Assembly: GCF_018399035.1 (NCBI RefSeq)
Contig: NZ_CP073760.1
Location: 558,001 to 622,000, forward strand
Origin: Thiocapsa sp.
GTDB taxonomy: Bacteria > Pseudomonadota > Gammaproteobacteria > Chromatiales > Chromatiaceae
Direction: 5' to 3'
Length of the DNA: 64,000 nt
Shown: piece after piece, positions 36,573-44,993 of the stretch
How the letters are laid out: each line of letters opens with the position of its first letter
Position numbering within the stretch: the stretch's first letter is position 1
The notes under the pieces: generated by a model
The model's input: the letters and a program-made list of their open reading frames with translations, nothing else
Told to the model about the DNA's origin: nothing
Databases searched by the model: none
Made by a program: the position numbers and the translations under genes

Positions 36573-38306
36573 ATGGACACCGCGACGATGGCAGCCTGCC
36601 CCAACTGTTTCGGCGATTTGAGCGCCACCCCCTGTCCACACTGCGGCTGGCAGCCGGGCTCGGACAATCCGCCGCCGGCACTGGCCTTGGGCACCCTGCT
36701 CGACGGACGCTACCGCATCGGGCGGGTGCTGGGTCACGGCGGGTTCGGCATCACCTATCTGGCGCGGGACGAGAATCTCCAACTGCGTCTGGCGATCAAG
36801 GAGTATCTGCCGCGCGACTGCGCGACGCGTGCCCCGGACGGGGTCAGTCTGGCGATCTACTCGGGTCAGGCCGGCGAGCAATTCGCCTACGGGCTGGACC
36901 GTTTTCTGGACGAGGCCCGCGCACTCGCCCGCTTCGATCAGCATCCCGGCGTCGTCACCGTCAAGAGCTTCTTCCGTGCCCACGGTACCGGCTACTGCGT
37001 CATGGACTATGTCGAGGGGCTGACGCTCAAGCAATACCTGGAGCGTCAACCCGGCGGGCGCATCCCGGTCGAGCAGGCGTGGCGGTTGCTGCAACCCGTG
37101 ATGGACGCCCTGCGGGCGGTGCATAAAGAAGGTCTGCTGCATCGCGATCTGGCGCCGGACAACATCTACATCACCCGTGACGGGCGGGTGAAGCTGCTCG
37201 ATTTCGGGGCCGCGCGCTTCGCCGCCGGGGAGCACAGTCGCAGTCTCTCCATCATCCTCAAGCCCGGCTATGCCCCGGAGGAGCAGTACCGCTCACGCGG
37301 CAAGCAGGGGCCTTGGACGGATGTCTACGGTCTGGCCGCGACGCTCTACCGCGCCATCATCGGGACCGTGCCGCCGGAAGCACTGGATCGGCTGGACCAG
37401 GATGATCTGGTCGCCCCGTCCCGGCTCGGGATTGCCATCACGGCGGGGCAGGAGGCGGTCTTGCTCAAGGCGTTGGCGGTGAAGGCCGCTGCGCGGTATC
37501 CGACGATGCAAGACATGCAGGAGGCATGGCGCGAGGTCGAGCGCGCGCAAGAGAAGCCGGCGGCCAGCGCGCCGCCGCCCGCGTCAACAGAAGCTCCGCT
37601 GGTTTCCGCCACACCGACATCCGAGCCAGAAGGGCCATCGCCCAAAAGATCAGGGCGCTCTGGCGTTGGCGGGTTGCTTGCGTTCATCGCGATCAGCGTG
37701 CTTGCTTTTGCGGGACTCAGCCAGATCGATGTGACCGACGATTCGCCCTCGTCCTCGTCTTCGTCACGTCCACCCTTGCTCGAGACCTTGCCAGCGACTT
37801 CGCCTTCGCGACCAGTCTCACCGGATGTCATTTCCGACCGTTACCGACCTCTGGGCCCGAACGGCGCCATCATCGAAGATCTCACCACCGGCCTGCAATG
37901 GATGCGATGCAGTCAAGGCCAGCAGTGGAACGGCGTCGTCTGTGTCGGGGCCGCGGCGAAGCTGACATGGAATGAGGCGATGCGGCAGGCACGCGGACTG
38001 TCTTTCGCTGGCCAGACCGATTGGCGCGTACCGACAAAGGATGAGCTGCGGACCCTGGTCTATTGCTCCAGTGGCCGGCCTGAAACATGGAAGGATACGG
38101 ATGCTCTCTGTGAAGGTGATTACGAGCGCCCGACGATCGATCAAGCCGCCTTCCCGGGTATGCCAGGTTTCTTGTTCTGGTCTTCGTCGCCGTATGCCGG
38201 CGACTCGGACTACGCGTGGTACGTCTATTTCAGCGGTGGCAGCGTCTACAACGGCTACGGTAAGGACTCCGCGAAGTACGTTCGGCTCGTGCGCGCGGGA
38301 CAGTGA
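36573..38306 (+). CDS. Zinc ribbon-Ser/Thr kinase-TM-DUF1566 protein, copy B
   Basis: A 577-residue protein. Zinc ribbon CPNC/CPHC in the first 25 residues; kinase with GHGGFG, AIKEYL, HRDLAPDN and LLDFGAAR. A Pro/Ser linker is followed by a membrane helix (GGLLAFIAISVLAFAGLSQI, about 364-384), a Ser-rich stalk, and a DUF1566 domain from ~418 (DLTTGLQWMRCS, TDWRVPTKDELRTLV, FWSSSP, YVRLVRAGQ). The kinase is inside and the DUF1566 sensor in the periplasm. Its start sits in a ~110-bp upstream block shared with copy C. The last ~30 codons form a putative DGR variable region. Confidence 0.93.
   Translation: MDTATMAACPNCFGDLSATPCPHCGWQPGSDNPPPALALGTLLDGRYRIGRVLGHGGFGITYLARDENLQLRLAIKEYLPRDCATRAPDGVSLAIYSGQAGEQFAYGLDRFLDEARALARFDQHPGVVTVKSFFRAHGTGYCVMDYVEGLTLKQYLERQPGGRIPVEQAWRLLQPVMDALRAVHKEGLLHRDLAPDNIYITRDGRVKLLDFGAARFAAGEHSRSLSIILKPGYAPEEQYRSRGKQGPWTDVYGLAATLYRAIIGTVPPEALDRLDQDDLVAPSRLGIAITAGQEAVLLKALAVKAAARYPTMQDMQEAWREVERAQEKPAASAPPPASTEAPLVSATPTSEPEGPSPKRSGRSGVGGLLAFIAISVLAFAGLSQIDVTDDSPSSSSSSRPPLLETLPATSPSRPVSPDVISDRYRPLGPNGAIIEDLTTGLQWMRCSQGQQWNGVVCVGAAAKLTWNEAMRQARGLSFAGQTDWRVPTKDELRTLVYCSSGRPETWKDTDALCEGDYERPTIDQAAFPGMPGFLFWSSSPYAGDSDYAWYVYFSGGSVYNGYGKDSAKYVRLVRAGQ
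38194..38280 (+). other. Putative DGR variable region, copy B
   Basis: Same position as the copy A and C segments. Codons such as GGC, GAC, TAC, AGC and AAC replace each other at equivalent sites with the third base kept; adenine-free codons are invariant. The residues are YAGDSDYAWYVYFSGG, then SVYNGYGKDSAK. Confidence 0.65.
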
Positions 38307-39094
38307 TTTTGTCTTTTGTGTTTCCTGTTCACCGCTTCGGTAACCCGCCCGGGACGATCGTCGTGGGGAACGTCAGCGCCGAATCGGACCGGTTTGCGAC
38401 CTCTGCGGTTCATCCGCGCGCCCACCGCGCTGCGGCAGGACAGGGAGTGCGGCCGGTGTGGACGGCGCGGTCTCTCTTGAGAGGGTGTCTCCTGATCGGG
38501 CTGCCCTCGGCGCTCCCCTAGCCGCCCGCTGCATGGTCCGACGGGGATGCTTCCACCGCCGCGATGACCGCCGTCACCGTGCGGGTGCGCTGTCGCACGG
38601 CGCCTGACTCGCTATCGACCGGATCGGGATTCATCGTCGGCGGCGGTCTCGCGGGTATGCGCAGTGGGGATGCTGATTCCCGGAAATCGTATGAGTCCAT
38701 TTCCGGGAAAGGAACGACCGGCGAGCGGGCCTCGCGCGCACGACCGGCCAACGTGCGTGAAGCGCGACCTCGCTGGCCGTCGGGTCGGCCGAAGAGGACG
38801 ACTGCAAGTCGTCTATCCCGGGGGCGCTGCGCGACGCTCGGCAACGATTCAACAACAACTGAAACATGACCTTTTTTGGCTATCGCGTTCGCGGCGTCGA
38901 TGCAACCGCGACACCGGGCGAAGACAACGAGCCGGACCGACGGTATCGCTTGGAACGGAACATCAGCGGGCTGGCAGTAGCCCCCGCCCATGCGAAACAT
39001 CGACGAGCACATGCCCCGCGTTGTGCTAGATTCGGTGCTTCACGGTTGACCGCCTCTGCCCCGAGTTGCTTCGTTTTCAGGATCACTTGCCCCA
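38307..39094. repeat. Non-coding spacer B-C, duplicate of spacer A-B
   Basis: The first ~238 bp match 35671-35905, and the last ~100 bp match the sequence before kinase B (GTTGTGCTAGATTCG, CTCTGCCCCGAGTTGCTTCG). In the middle lies a remnant of the trypsin-like gene (38545-38650). No intact gene is present. Confidence 0.65.
38545..38650 (+). pseudogene. N-terminal remnant of a trypsin-like peptidase gene
   Basis: The translation from 38564 is MTAVTVRVRCRTAPDSLSTG, then SGFIVGGGL. It matches the mature start of the intact peptidase at 42049 (MNDVTVRVLCRQEPESLTTG, SGFVVGSGL). It ends after ~30 codons. This shows that the duplicated unit once included kinase plus peptidase. Confidence 0.8.
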
Positions 39095-39207
39095 ATGGAC
39101 ACCGCGACGATGGCAGCCTGCCCCAACTGTTTCGGCGACTTGAGCGCCACCCCTTGCCCACACTGCGGCTGGCAGCCGGGTTCTGACAACCCCCGCCCGC
39201 GCTGGCC
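39095..39207 (+). pseudogene. Zinc-ribbon N-terminus of kinase C, out of frame by one base
   Basis: ATG 39095 starts MDTATMAACPNCFGDLSATP, CPHCGWQPGSDNP, identical in type to copy B. After GACAAC, copy C has 11 bases before CTGGCCTTG where copy B has 12, so the frame shifts by -1 and this frame stops at 39367 without encoding the kinase. Either the ribbon is lost and translation restarts at TTG 39208, or the C-run is a sequencing or slippage site. Confidence 0.7.
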
Positions 39208-41622
39208 TTGGGCACCCTGCTCGACGGACGCCATCGTATCGGGCGGGTTCTCGGGCACGGCGGGTTCGGCATCACCTATCTGGCCCGGGACGACAACCTC
39301 CAACTGCGTCTGGCGATCAAGGAGTATCTGCCGCGCGACTGTGCCACGCGCGCCCCGGACGGGGTGAGTTTGGCGATCTACTCCGGTCAGGCCGGCGAGC
39401 AATTCGCCTACGGACTGGAGCGTTTTCTGGAGGAGGCGCGCGCCCTCGCGCGTTTCGATCAACATCCCGGCATCGTTACCGTCAAGAGCTTCTTCCGTGC
39501 GCACGGCACCGGCTACTGCGTGATGGACTATGTCGAGGGGCTGACCCTCAAACATTATCTGGAGAGTCAGCCCGGCGGGCGCATCCCCGTCGATCAGGCG
39601 TGGCGGTTGCTGCAACCGGTGATGGACGCCCTGCGCGCGGTGCATAAAGAAGGACTGCTGCATCGTGATCTGGCGCCGGACAACATCTACGTCACGCGCG
39701 AGGGCCGCATCAAATTGCTCGACTTCGGCGCCGCGCGCTTTGCCACCGGCGAGCACAGTCGCAGTCTCTCGATCATCCTAAAGCCAGGATATGCTCCGGA
39801 GGAGCAATATCGCAGTCGCGGCAAACAGGGGCCATGGACGGACGTCTATGGTTTGGCCGCCACTCTCTACCGCGCCGTTACCGGGACCGTGCCACCCGAG
39901 GCGCTGGATCGGCTGGACCGGGATGAGTTGGTTGCTCCGTCCCGGTTACTTGGGATCGCCATCACCCCCGCACAGGAGGCGGTCTTGCTCAAGGCTCTGG
40001 CGGTCAAGGCTGCTCAGCGCTATTCGTCTATCGAGCAGTTTCGTGATGCATGGGTGACAGCCAAAACCAATCAAGGTGATCTCAAGGATACGCCGTCTTT
40101 CGGGATAAAAGAGCCTGCTGTTAAGCAGGTCGATCTTGAGTCTCAATACAAATTAGAAGGTACACCAAAGCTAGGTGATGCCTCTGTGTCTCCGCAGAAG
40201 AGAAACAACAGATTCGGGCACATACTGTTGAGTTTTGGGGCAGCAATCTTTTTTCTGGTGATTCTAGCGGCAGGGCCGGAAGACCCATCAACCGAGCGAA
40301 ATGAAGAATCTGAAGCGATTGACTCTCCATTCACACCGGATCGAATCTCCGACCGCTACCGGCCGCTGGATTCGGACGGCGCCATCATCGAAGATCTCAC
40401 CACCGGCCTGCAATGGATGCGATGCAGCCAAGGCCAGCGTTGGAATGGCGTCGCTTGCGACGGGACGGCGGCGAAGCTGACTTGGGATGAGGCGATGCGG
40501 CGGGCGCGGGTTCTGTCTTTCGCCGGCAAGACTGATTGGCGGGTGCCGGAGAAGGAAGAACTGTTGACCCTGGACTATTGCTCCAGCGGACAGCCCACGA
40601 CGTGGAACGATACGGGTGCTTTCTGTGAAGGTGACTTCAAGCGCCCGACGATCGATCAAGCCGCCTTCCCAAATACGCCACAGATGTTGTTCTGGTCTTC
40701 GTCGCCGCATACCTACGGTTCGGGCAGCGCGTGGAGCGTCAATTTCAGCAGTGGCTCCGTCTACCCCTACGGTAAGAGCTTCACGAGGCACGTCCGGCTC
40801 GTGCGTGCATCTGAAGTGATCGACTCTCCATTGGTAACGCAATCCGTTCCGTCTTTAATGCCGACCGAAGATCGAGGGGCAACGAATACTTCGCATGCAC
40901 CATTGTCCAATGGTTGCCCCTCAGAGCTCGTCGAGCTGGAAAGCCGGTTTACTTCGCACTTGAATCGGTTTGCTTTAACAAGTGATCCATCAGGTGATCA
41001 CGCAAAAGGCACGCTTCAGCAAGTTCTCGCACTACTGCAGTCTGACGACAAGTGTATTTGGAACGGAGTCAATCTAACAAAGGAACAGATTGAAGCTGAT
41101 GGTCTTCGTCAGATCTCGAACAAATATGTAGAGCTTTCAGATAGCGCGGGCTTGCGTTCGGATCTGGAGGATGAATGGAAGTGGATTTCCCTCGGTCTGG
41201 AATTGGATCCAACAAGCAATGCGCTGCGTGACCGGAGTCTGGATTATTGGCAATCGTCAGCGGATGAAGGCGATGCTGTTGCGCAATTCTTCCTCGGTTG
41301 GACGTACCAAGGTCGAGGTGATACACAGGATGATGCGCGTGCGGTGATTTGGTATCGCAAGGCCGCCGAGCAGGGGGATTCCGACGCGCAATACAATCTC
41401 GGCGTAATGTACCTGGAAGGTCGCGGCGTGGCGCAGGATGATCGGCAAGCGGTGAGCTGGTTTCGGAAAGCCGCCGAGCAGGGGAATGCCAGCGCGCAAA
41501 CCAATCTCGGCTGGATGTACGACGAAGGTCGAGGCGTGGCGCAGGACGACGGTCAGGCGGTGAGCTGGTATCGGAAGGCCGCCGAGCAGGGGATGCCGTC
41601 GGGCAATACAATCTCGGCTTGA
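39208..41622 (+). CDS. Ser/Thr kinase-TM-DUF1566-Sel1 protein, copy C
   Basis: An 804-residue frame opening at TTG 39208 just before LLDGRHRIGRVLGHGGFG; the natural gene probably began at 39095. It has an intact kinase (AIKEYL, HRDLAPDN, LLDFGAAR), a TM helix at ~337-355 (ILLSFGAAIFFLVILAAG), a DUF1566 domain (~378-535, TDWRVPEKEELLTLD, FWSSSP, HVRLVRAS), then an unassigned helical segment with Cys residues, and Sel1 repeats (QGDSDAQYNLGVMYLEGRGV). The frame breaks in the fourth Sel1 repeat at a G-run (41589-41592). Sel1 repeats bind partner proteins, here presumably outside the membrane. Confidence 0.85.
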   Translation: MGTLLDGRHRIGRVLGHGGFGITYLARDDNLQLRLAIKEYLPRDCATRAPDGVSLAIYSGQAGEQFAYGLERFLEEARALARFDQHPGIVTVKSFFRAHGTGYCVMDYVEGLTLKHYLESQPGGRIPVDQAWRLLQPVMDALRAVHKEGLLHRDLAPDNIYVTREGRIKLLDFGAARFATGEHSRSLSIILKPGYAPEEQYRSRGKQGPWTDVYGLAATLYRAVTGTVPPEALDRLDRDELVAPSRLLGIAITPAQEAVLLKALAVKAAQRYSSIEQFRDAWVTAKTNQGDLKDTPSFGIKEPAVKQVDLESQYKLEGTPKLGDASVSPQKRNNRFGHILLSFGAAIFFLVILAAGPEDPSTERNEESEAIDSPFTPDRISDRYRPLDSDGAIIEDLTTGLQWMRCSQGQRWNGVACDGTAAKLTWDEAMRRARVLSFAGKTDWRVPEKEELLTLDYCSSGQPTTWNDTGAFCEGDFKRPTIDQAAFPNTPQMLFWSSSPHTYGSGSAWSVNFSSGSVYPYGKSFTRHVRLVRASEVIDSPLVTQSVPSLMPTEDRGATNTSHAPLSNGCPSELVELESRFTSHLNRFALTSDPSGDHAKGTLQQVLALLQSDDKCIWNGVNLTKEQIEADGLRQISNKYVELSDSAGLRSDLEDEWKWISLGLELDPTSNALRDRSLDYWQSSADEGDAVAQFFLGWTYQGRGDTQDDARAVIWYRKAAEQGDSDAQYNLGVMYLEGRGVAQDDRQAVSWFRKAAEQGNASAQTNLGWMYDEGRGVAQDDGQAVSWYRKAAEQGMPSGNTISA
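40709..40791 (+). other. Putative DGR variable region, copy C
   Basis: The segment HTYGSGSAWSVNFSSG, SVYPYGKSFTRH between the constant FWSSSP and VRLVRA blocks. Compared with copies A and B, substitutions are at first and second positions of NNC/NNT codons (for example TAC/AGC/TCC and TTC/GGC/TAC). Confidence 0.65.
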
Positions 41623-41915
41623 TGTACCGGGAAGGTCGTGGCGTGGCGCAGGACGACGGTCAGGCGGTGAGCTGGTTTCGGAAGGCCGCCGAGCAGGGGA
41701 ATGCCAGCGCGCAAACCAATCTCGGCTGGATGTACGACGAAGGTCGAGGCGTGGCGCAGGACGACGGTCAGGCGGTGAGCTGGTATCGGAAGGCCGCCGA
41801 GCAGGGGGATGCCGTCGGGCAATACAATCTCGGCTTGATGTACCGGGAAGGTCGTGGCGTGGCGCAGGACGACGGTCAGGCGGTGAGCTGGTTTCGGAAG
41901 GCCGCCGAGCAGGGG
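41485..41915 (+). repeat. 216-bp tandem repeat (pair of Sel1 units) with a G-tract difference
   Basis: Positions 41485-41699 and 41700-41915 are identical except that the first has GGGG at 41589-41592 and the second GGGGG at 41809-41813. Each block encodes two Sel1 repeats. The missing G causes the frameshift that ends the copy C frame at 41622. Confidence 0.9.
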
Positions 41916-41960
41916 GATGCCGACGCCCAACAAGCACTTGATTCATTGCTCGGTCGGTAA
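41619..41960 (+). CDS. Sel1-repeat C-terminus of kinase C, displaced by frameshift
   Basis: A 113-residue frame made wholly of Sel1 repeats: YREGRGVAQDDGQAVSWFRK, AAEQGNASAQTNLGWMYDEG and so on, ending GDADAQQALDSLLGR. Restoring one G at 41589-41592 would join it to the upstream frame and give about seven repeats. It is unlikely to be translated alone. Listed separately because the frame is real protein. Confidence 0.6.
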   Translation: MMYREGRGVAQDDGQAVSWFRKAAEQGNASAQTNLGWMYDEGRGVAQDDGQAVSWYRKAAEQGDAVGQYNLGLMYREGRGVAQDDGQAVSWFRKAAEQGDADAQQALDSLLGR

Positions 41961-42048
41961 TGCGGTAATGCAGCACCAGCCGTTTCGCATGTTTGCCAAC
42001 GTCACTGCGCTTTGTCGGCGACCTCACGGACGATGCCGCGTGAGTCGC

Positions 42049-43347
42049 ATGGTTCGTTCGGCGATGTGGCTCTTCGCCGGCTTCATGCTGGCGCTCCGAG
42101 GGTTGCCCCTTGCCTTGGCCGACGCGGATACTTTCACCGCCGGAATGAATGACGTCACCGTGCGGGTCTTGTGTCGCCAAGAGCCCGAATCCCTCACAAC
42201 GGGTTCGGGATTCGTAGTGGGCAGCGGCCTGTATGCCGTCACCAACTGGCATGTAGTGGCCTGCACAGCGGATGGGGGTCAGGCCTCGGTCTTGTTGGGC
42301 GTCGGCGACAGCGGTCTCGTCGAGGCATCGGTTCGGGAGCATGACGAAACAAAGGATTTGGCGATTCTGCGTCTTGAGCGTCCCAGCGATCGACCGGACG
42401 CGCGCTTCGCGACGGCCGCGACGTTGCGACAGCGCGACCCTGTGATTGCGGTCGGTTTTCCCGGCGATGCCGACGACTTGGCGGAGTTGACGGCCCTGGC
42501 CGACGCGACCATGACCGTTGGGGTCGTCGGGCGTCTGTTGCCGCCGCCCGTGGATCCGACCCAAGGTCCCTGGCTGGTGCAGGTGAGCGCCGCCATCAAT
42601 CCGGGCAACTCGGGAGGGCCGCTGTTCGACGATGTGGGGCGGGTGGTCGGCGTCAATACGCTCAAGGCCCAGGTCGAGGTGCCGACGCTCGGTGATGACG
42701 GCGAGGTCTTGATGCGTCGGGTGCCGAGCGGCGAGGGCTTGGGTTGGGCGGTGCTGAGCGACAGCCTTCTGCCGATGCTCGACCGGGCCGGGATCCGCTA
42801 TCGGGTCGACACCGGCCGTCCGTTTGCGCTGACGCGGTTATGGCATCGCGAGCCGGGGCTGCTGATTGCCCTGGTGCTAGTTAGCCTGCTCGCACTCGGC
42901 ACGCTCGGACTGATCGCCACCGCGCCCGGTCGGGCATTGGTGCGTGACCAATTGACAAGAATCCGACGCCCGGAGCGCTCCGAGCGTGCGATGCCTCCGG
43001 CATCGGCGGCGTTGCAGCCGATCCTGCGCGGACTCACCGGCCCCTACGCCGGGCAGGTGGTCCCGTTGGGGCGCGGGTCCGTCGCGATCGGGCGTGATCC
43101 TGCCATGGTCCAACTGGTGATCCCGCGCGATCAGGCGGCGATCAGTCAGCGTCATGCTTTGGTGGGTTACGATCAGGAGCGGCGCGCGTTCTTTCTCCAA
43201 GACTGCTGGTCGACGAACGGGGTCTTTCTGATGCAGGGCGAGACCAAGGGGGCTGCGTTGGTGCCGGGGGATACCCGGACCCTTCGGGCGGGTGACCGTT
43301 TTTGTCTCGCGACGCCGGCGATCAGCTTCGAGGTCGATCATCGATGA
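42049..43347 (+). CDS. Trypsin-like serine peptidase-TM-FHA protein
   Basis: A 432-residue protein from ATG 42049 (in-frame alternatives at 41917 and 42064). Signal peptide MWLFAGFMLALRGLPLALA. The trypsin-like (Do/HtrA) domain has His68 (AVTNWHVV), Asp103 (TKDLAIL) and Ser188 (NPGNSGGPL). A TM helix (LLIALVLVSLLALGTLGLIA) precedes a cytosolic FHA domain with the phospho-Thr-binding pattern GRDP, SQRHALV and STNGVF. A periplasmic protease would thus be wired to a cytosolic phosphopeptide reader. Its stop overlaps the PP2C start (ATGA). It follows kinase C by 88 bp. Confidence 0.93.
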   Translation: MVRSAMWLFAGFMLALRGLPLALADADTFTAGMNDVTVRVLCRQEPESLTTGSGFVVGSGLYAVTNWHVVACTADGGQASVLLGVGDSGLVEASVREHDETKDLAILRLERPSDRPDARFATAATLRQRDPVIAVGFPGDADDLAELTALADATMTVGVVGRLLPPPVDPTQGPWLVQVSAAINPGNSGGPLFDDVGRVVGVNTLKAQVEVPTLGDDGEVLMRRVPSGEGLGWAVLSDSLLPMLDRAGIRYRVDTGRPFALTRLWHREPGLLIALVLVSLLALGTLGLIATAPGRALVRDQLTRIRRPERSERAMPPASAALQPILRGLTGPYAGQVVPLGRGSVAIGRDPAMVQLVIPRDQAAISQRHALVGYDQERRAFFLQDCWSTNGVFLMQGETKGAALVPGDTRTLRAGDRFCLATPAISFEVDHR

Positions 43348-44099
43348 CCCGCTTCGGCTTCACCAGCGCGACCCTCGGCAAGGCCGGCGCGCGTGCGAAC
43401 AACGAGGATGCGTGCGGCGCTCGCGAGGACGCCGACGGCGGTGTTTGGGTGGTCGCCGACGGGCTGGGCGGCCACGGGGGCGGCGAGGTGGCGGCGGGGA
43501 TTGCCGTGGAGACGCTGCTCGGCGCGCTGGATCCCGCCGCCGGGCTCGGCTCGGCCGGCTTGCTGACTGCCTTGACCGACGCGGCGGGGGCGGTTCGCGC
43601 CCGTCAGCAGGTCGAGCCGGCGCTGAGCGGTATGCGCACCACGGTGGTCGTGTTGGCGAGCGACGGTGAGCGTGCGCTCTGGGCGCATCTGGGCGACAGC
43701 CGTTTGTACTGGTTTCGCGAGGGGCGGATTCTCATGCAGACCGCCGACCACAGTGTTCCGCAGGCGCTGGTGCAGGCCGGCGAGCTGGCACCCGAGGCGG
43801 TGCGTTTTCACGAAGACCGCAATCGGTTGCTCCGCACGCTGGGCGACGAGAAGCCGCTGCGCCCGAGCATCCCGGAGGCGCCGCTGGCGCTCGCGGACGG
43901 GGATGCGTGCTTGCTCTGTTCCGACGGGTTTTGGGAGTCGGTCACCGAGGCCGAGATGGAGATCGCCCTGGCCAAGGCCGGCGACCCGGCGCAGTGGTTG
44001 ACCTTGATGGAGGAGTGTCTGCGCGGTCGGGATCATCCCGGTCAGGATAATTACACCGCGCTGGCGATCTGGTTCGAGAGGAGCGACGCGGCTCCATGA
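43344..44099 (+). CDS. PP2C-family Ser/Thr protein phosphatase
   Basis: A 251-residue cytosolic phosphatase. Metal-binding motifs in order: ANNEDACG (Asp22), VVADGLGGHGGGE (Asp39), AHLGDSRLYW, LLCSDGFWE and GQDNYTAL. It removes phosphate from Ser/Thr, opposing the kinases encoded upstream. It is coupled at both ends: start overlaps the peptidase-FHA stop, stop overlaps the MotB-like start. Confidence 0.95.
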   Translation: MTRFGFTSATLGKAGARANNEDACGAREDADGGVWVVADGLGGHGGGEVAAGIAVETLLGALDPAAGLGSAGLLTALTDAAGAVRARQQVEPALSGMRTTVVVLASDGERALWAHLGDSRLYWFREGRILMQTADHSVPQALVQAGELAPEAVRFHEDRNRLLRTLGDEKPLRPSIPEAPLALADGDACLLCSDGFWESVTEAEMEIALAKAGDPAQWLTLMEECLRGRDHPGQDNYTALAIWFERSDAAP

Positions 44100-44869
44100 T
44101 GCCGCGCCGGCAGGCCCTCAGCACCGTTAATCTGGCGATGCTCGATGTCATCGCGGGGGCGATGGCCGCCTTCCTGATCATCATGGTGATCTTGCTGCCC
44201 TACTACGACAAGGATGCGCTCGATCAACAGGCGCAGGTGGAGGTCTTGCAGAGGAGTGTCGCCGACCTCGAGGAGGCCCTGCGTTCCGCACGGGCGGAGG
44301 CCGAGGCGGCGAGGGCGCAAGCCGGACAGACGGCGGACGAGGCCGAGCTGCGTCGCACCATCGCCGAGCTTCAGGATGCACTGCGCTCCGCTCGGGCCGA
44401 GGCGGCGTCGGCCGACGCGAAGGCCAGTCGGGCAGAGGCCGAATCGGAGCGTCAGGCACAGCGCGCCGAGGGTTTGGCGCGGCAGCTCGCCCGGACCTTC
44501 CTGGTTCTCTACGTGCGGTGGGACACGCTCGACGACGTCGACCTGCATGTGATCGACCCGAGCGGTGCGGAGTTCTTCTGGGACGGACACAAGACCATCC
44601 CGGGACGCCCTGGCGAGCTGAGCGAGGACAGCATCGTCGGCCCCGGCAACGAGGTCTGGGAGATCCGCGATGCCCCGGCAGGCGAGTATCGAATCGAGGT
44701 CAAGCTCTACGGGATTCGCGATGCCCGCAAGCCGGTGGTGGTCCGAGGGCGCCTGTTCCACCGTGACGGAAGCGCCGTGTTCAACGCCGTGAGTCTGTCC
44801 CGCTTGGGCGAGCGCCGACGCATCGCAACCGTCCGGGTGGACGAGCAGGGCGGTGTGTCGGTGCACTGA
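44096..44869 (+). CDS. MotB/ExbD-like membrane-anchored coiled-coil protein with YfaP/DUF2135-like domain
   Basis: A 257-residue protein. The N-terminus NLAMLDVIAGAMAAFLIIMV (residues 12-31) is a single helix with Asp17 at its start, the pattern of the proton-carrying helix of MotB/ExbD/ZorB. Residues ~41-137 are an Ala/Glu/Arg-rich coiled coil. The C-terminus (LYVRWDTLDDVDLHVIDPSG, VGPGNEVWEIRDAPAGEYRI) is a beta domain like DUF2135/YfaP, not the OmpA peptidoglycan-binding domain of MotB. With the MotA/ExbB-like protein at 48926 it could form a proton-driven stator. The stator call is inference from the helix and the partner. Confidence 0.75.
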   Translation: MMPRRQALSTVNLAMLDVIAGAMAAFLIIMVILLPYYDKDALDQQAQVEVLQRSVADLEEALRSARAEAEAARAQAGQTADEAELRRTIAELQDALRSARAEAASADAKASRAEAESERQAQRAEGLARQLARTFLVLYVRWDTLDDVDLHVIDPSGAEFFWDGHKTIPGRPGELSEDSIVGPGNEVWEIRDAPAGEYRIEVKLYGIRDARKPVVVRGRLFHRDGSAVFNAVSLSRLGERRRIATVRVDEQGGVSVH

Positions 44870-44993
44870 GAGTCAAGACGCTCGTCAGCGATCAGGCGGG
44901 CTCAAGCGGCGCATCGGCTCGGAATTCGGTCGGATTACCACGTTGCATCTCTGCGTATCAAACGCCTTTTTCGAGATCTAAGGAGAGTACCGG

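Noticed and set aside
41257..42564. Minus-strand frame with repeats such as HPPARRPSETSSPPDRRPAP
   Set aside because: This is the reverse strand of the Sel1 tandem repeats; the apparent repeat protein is a shadow.
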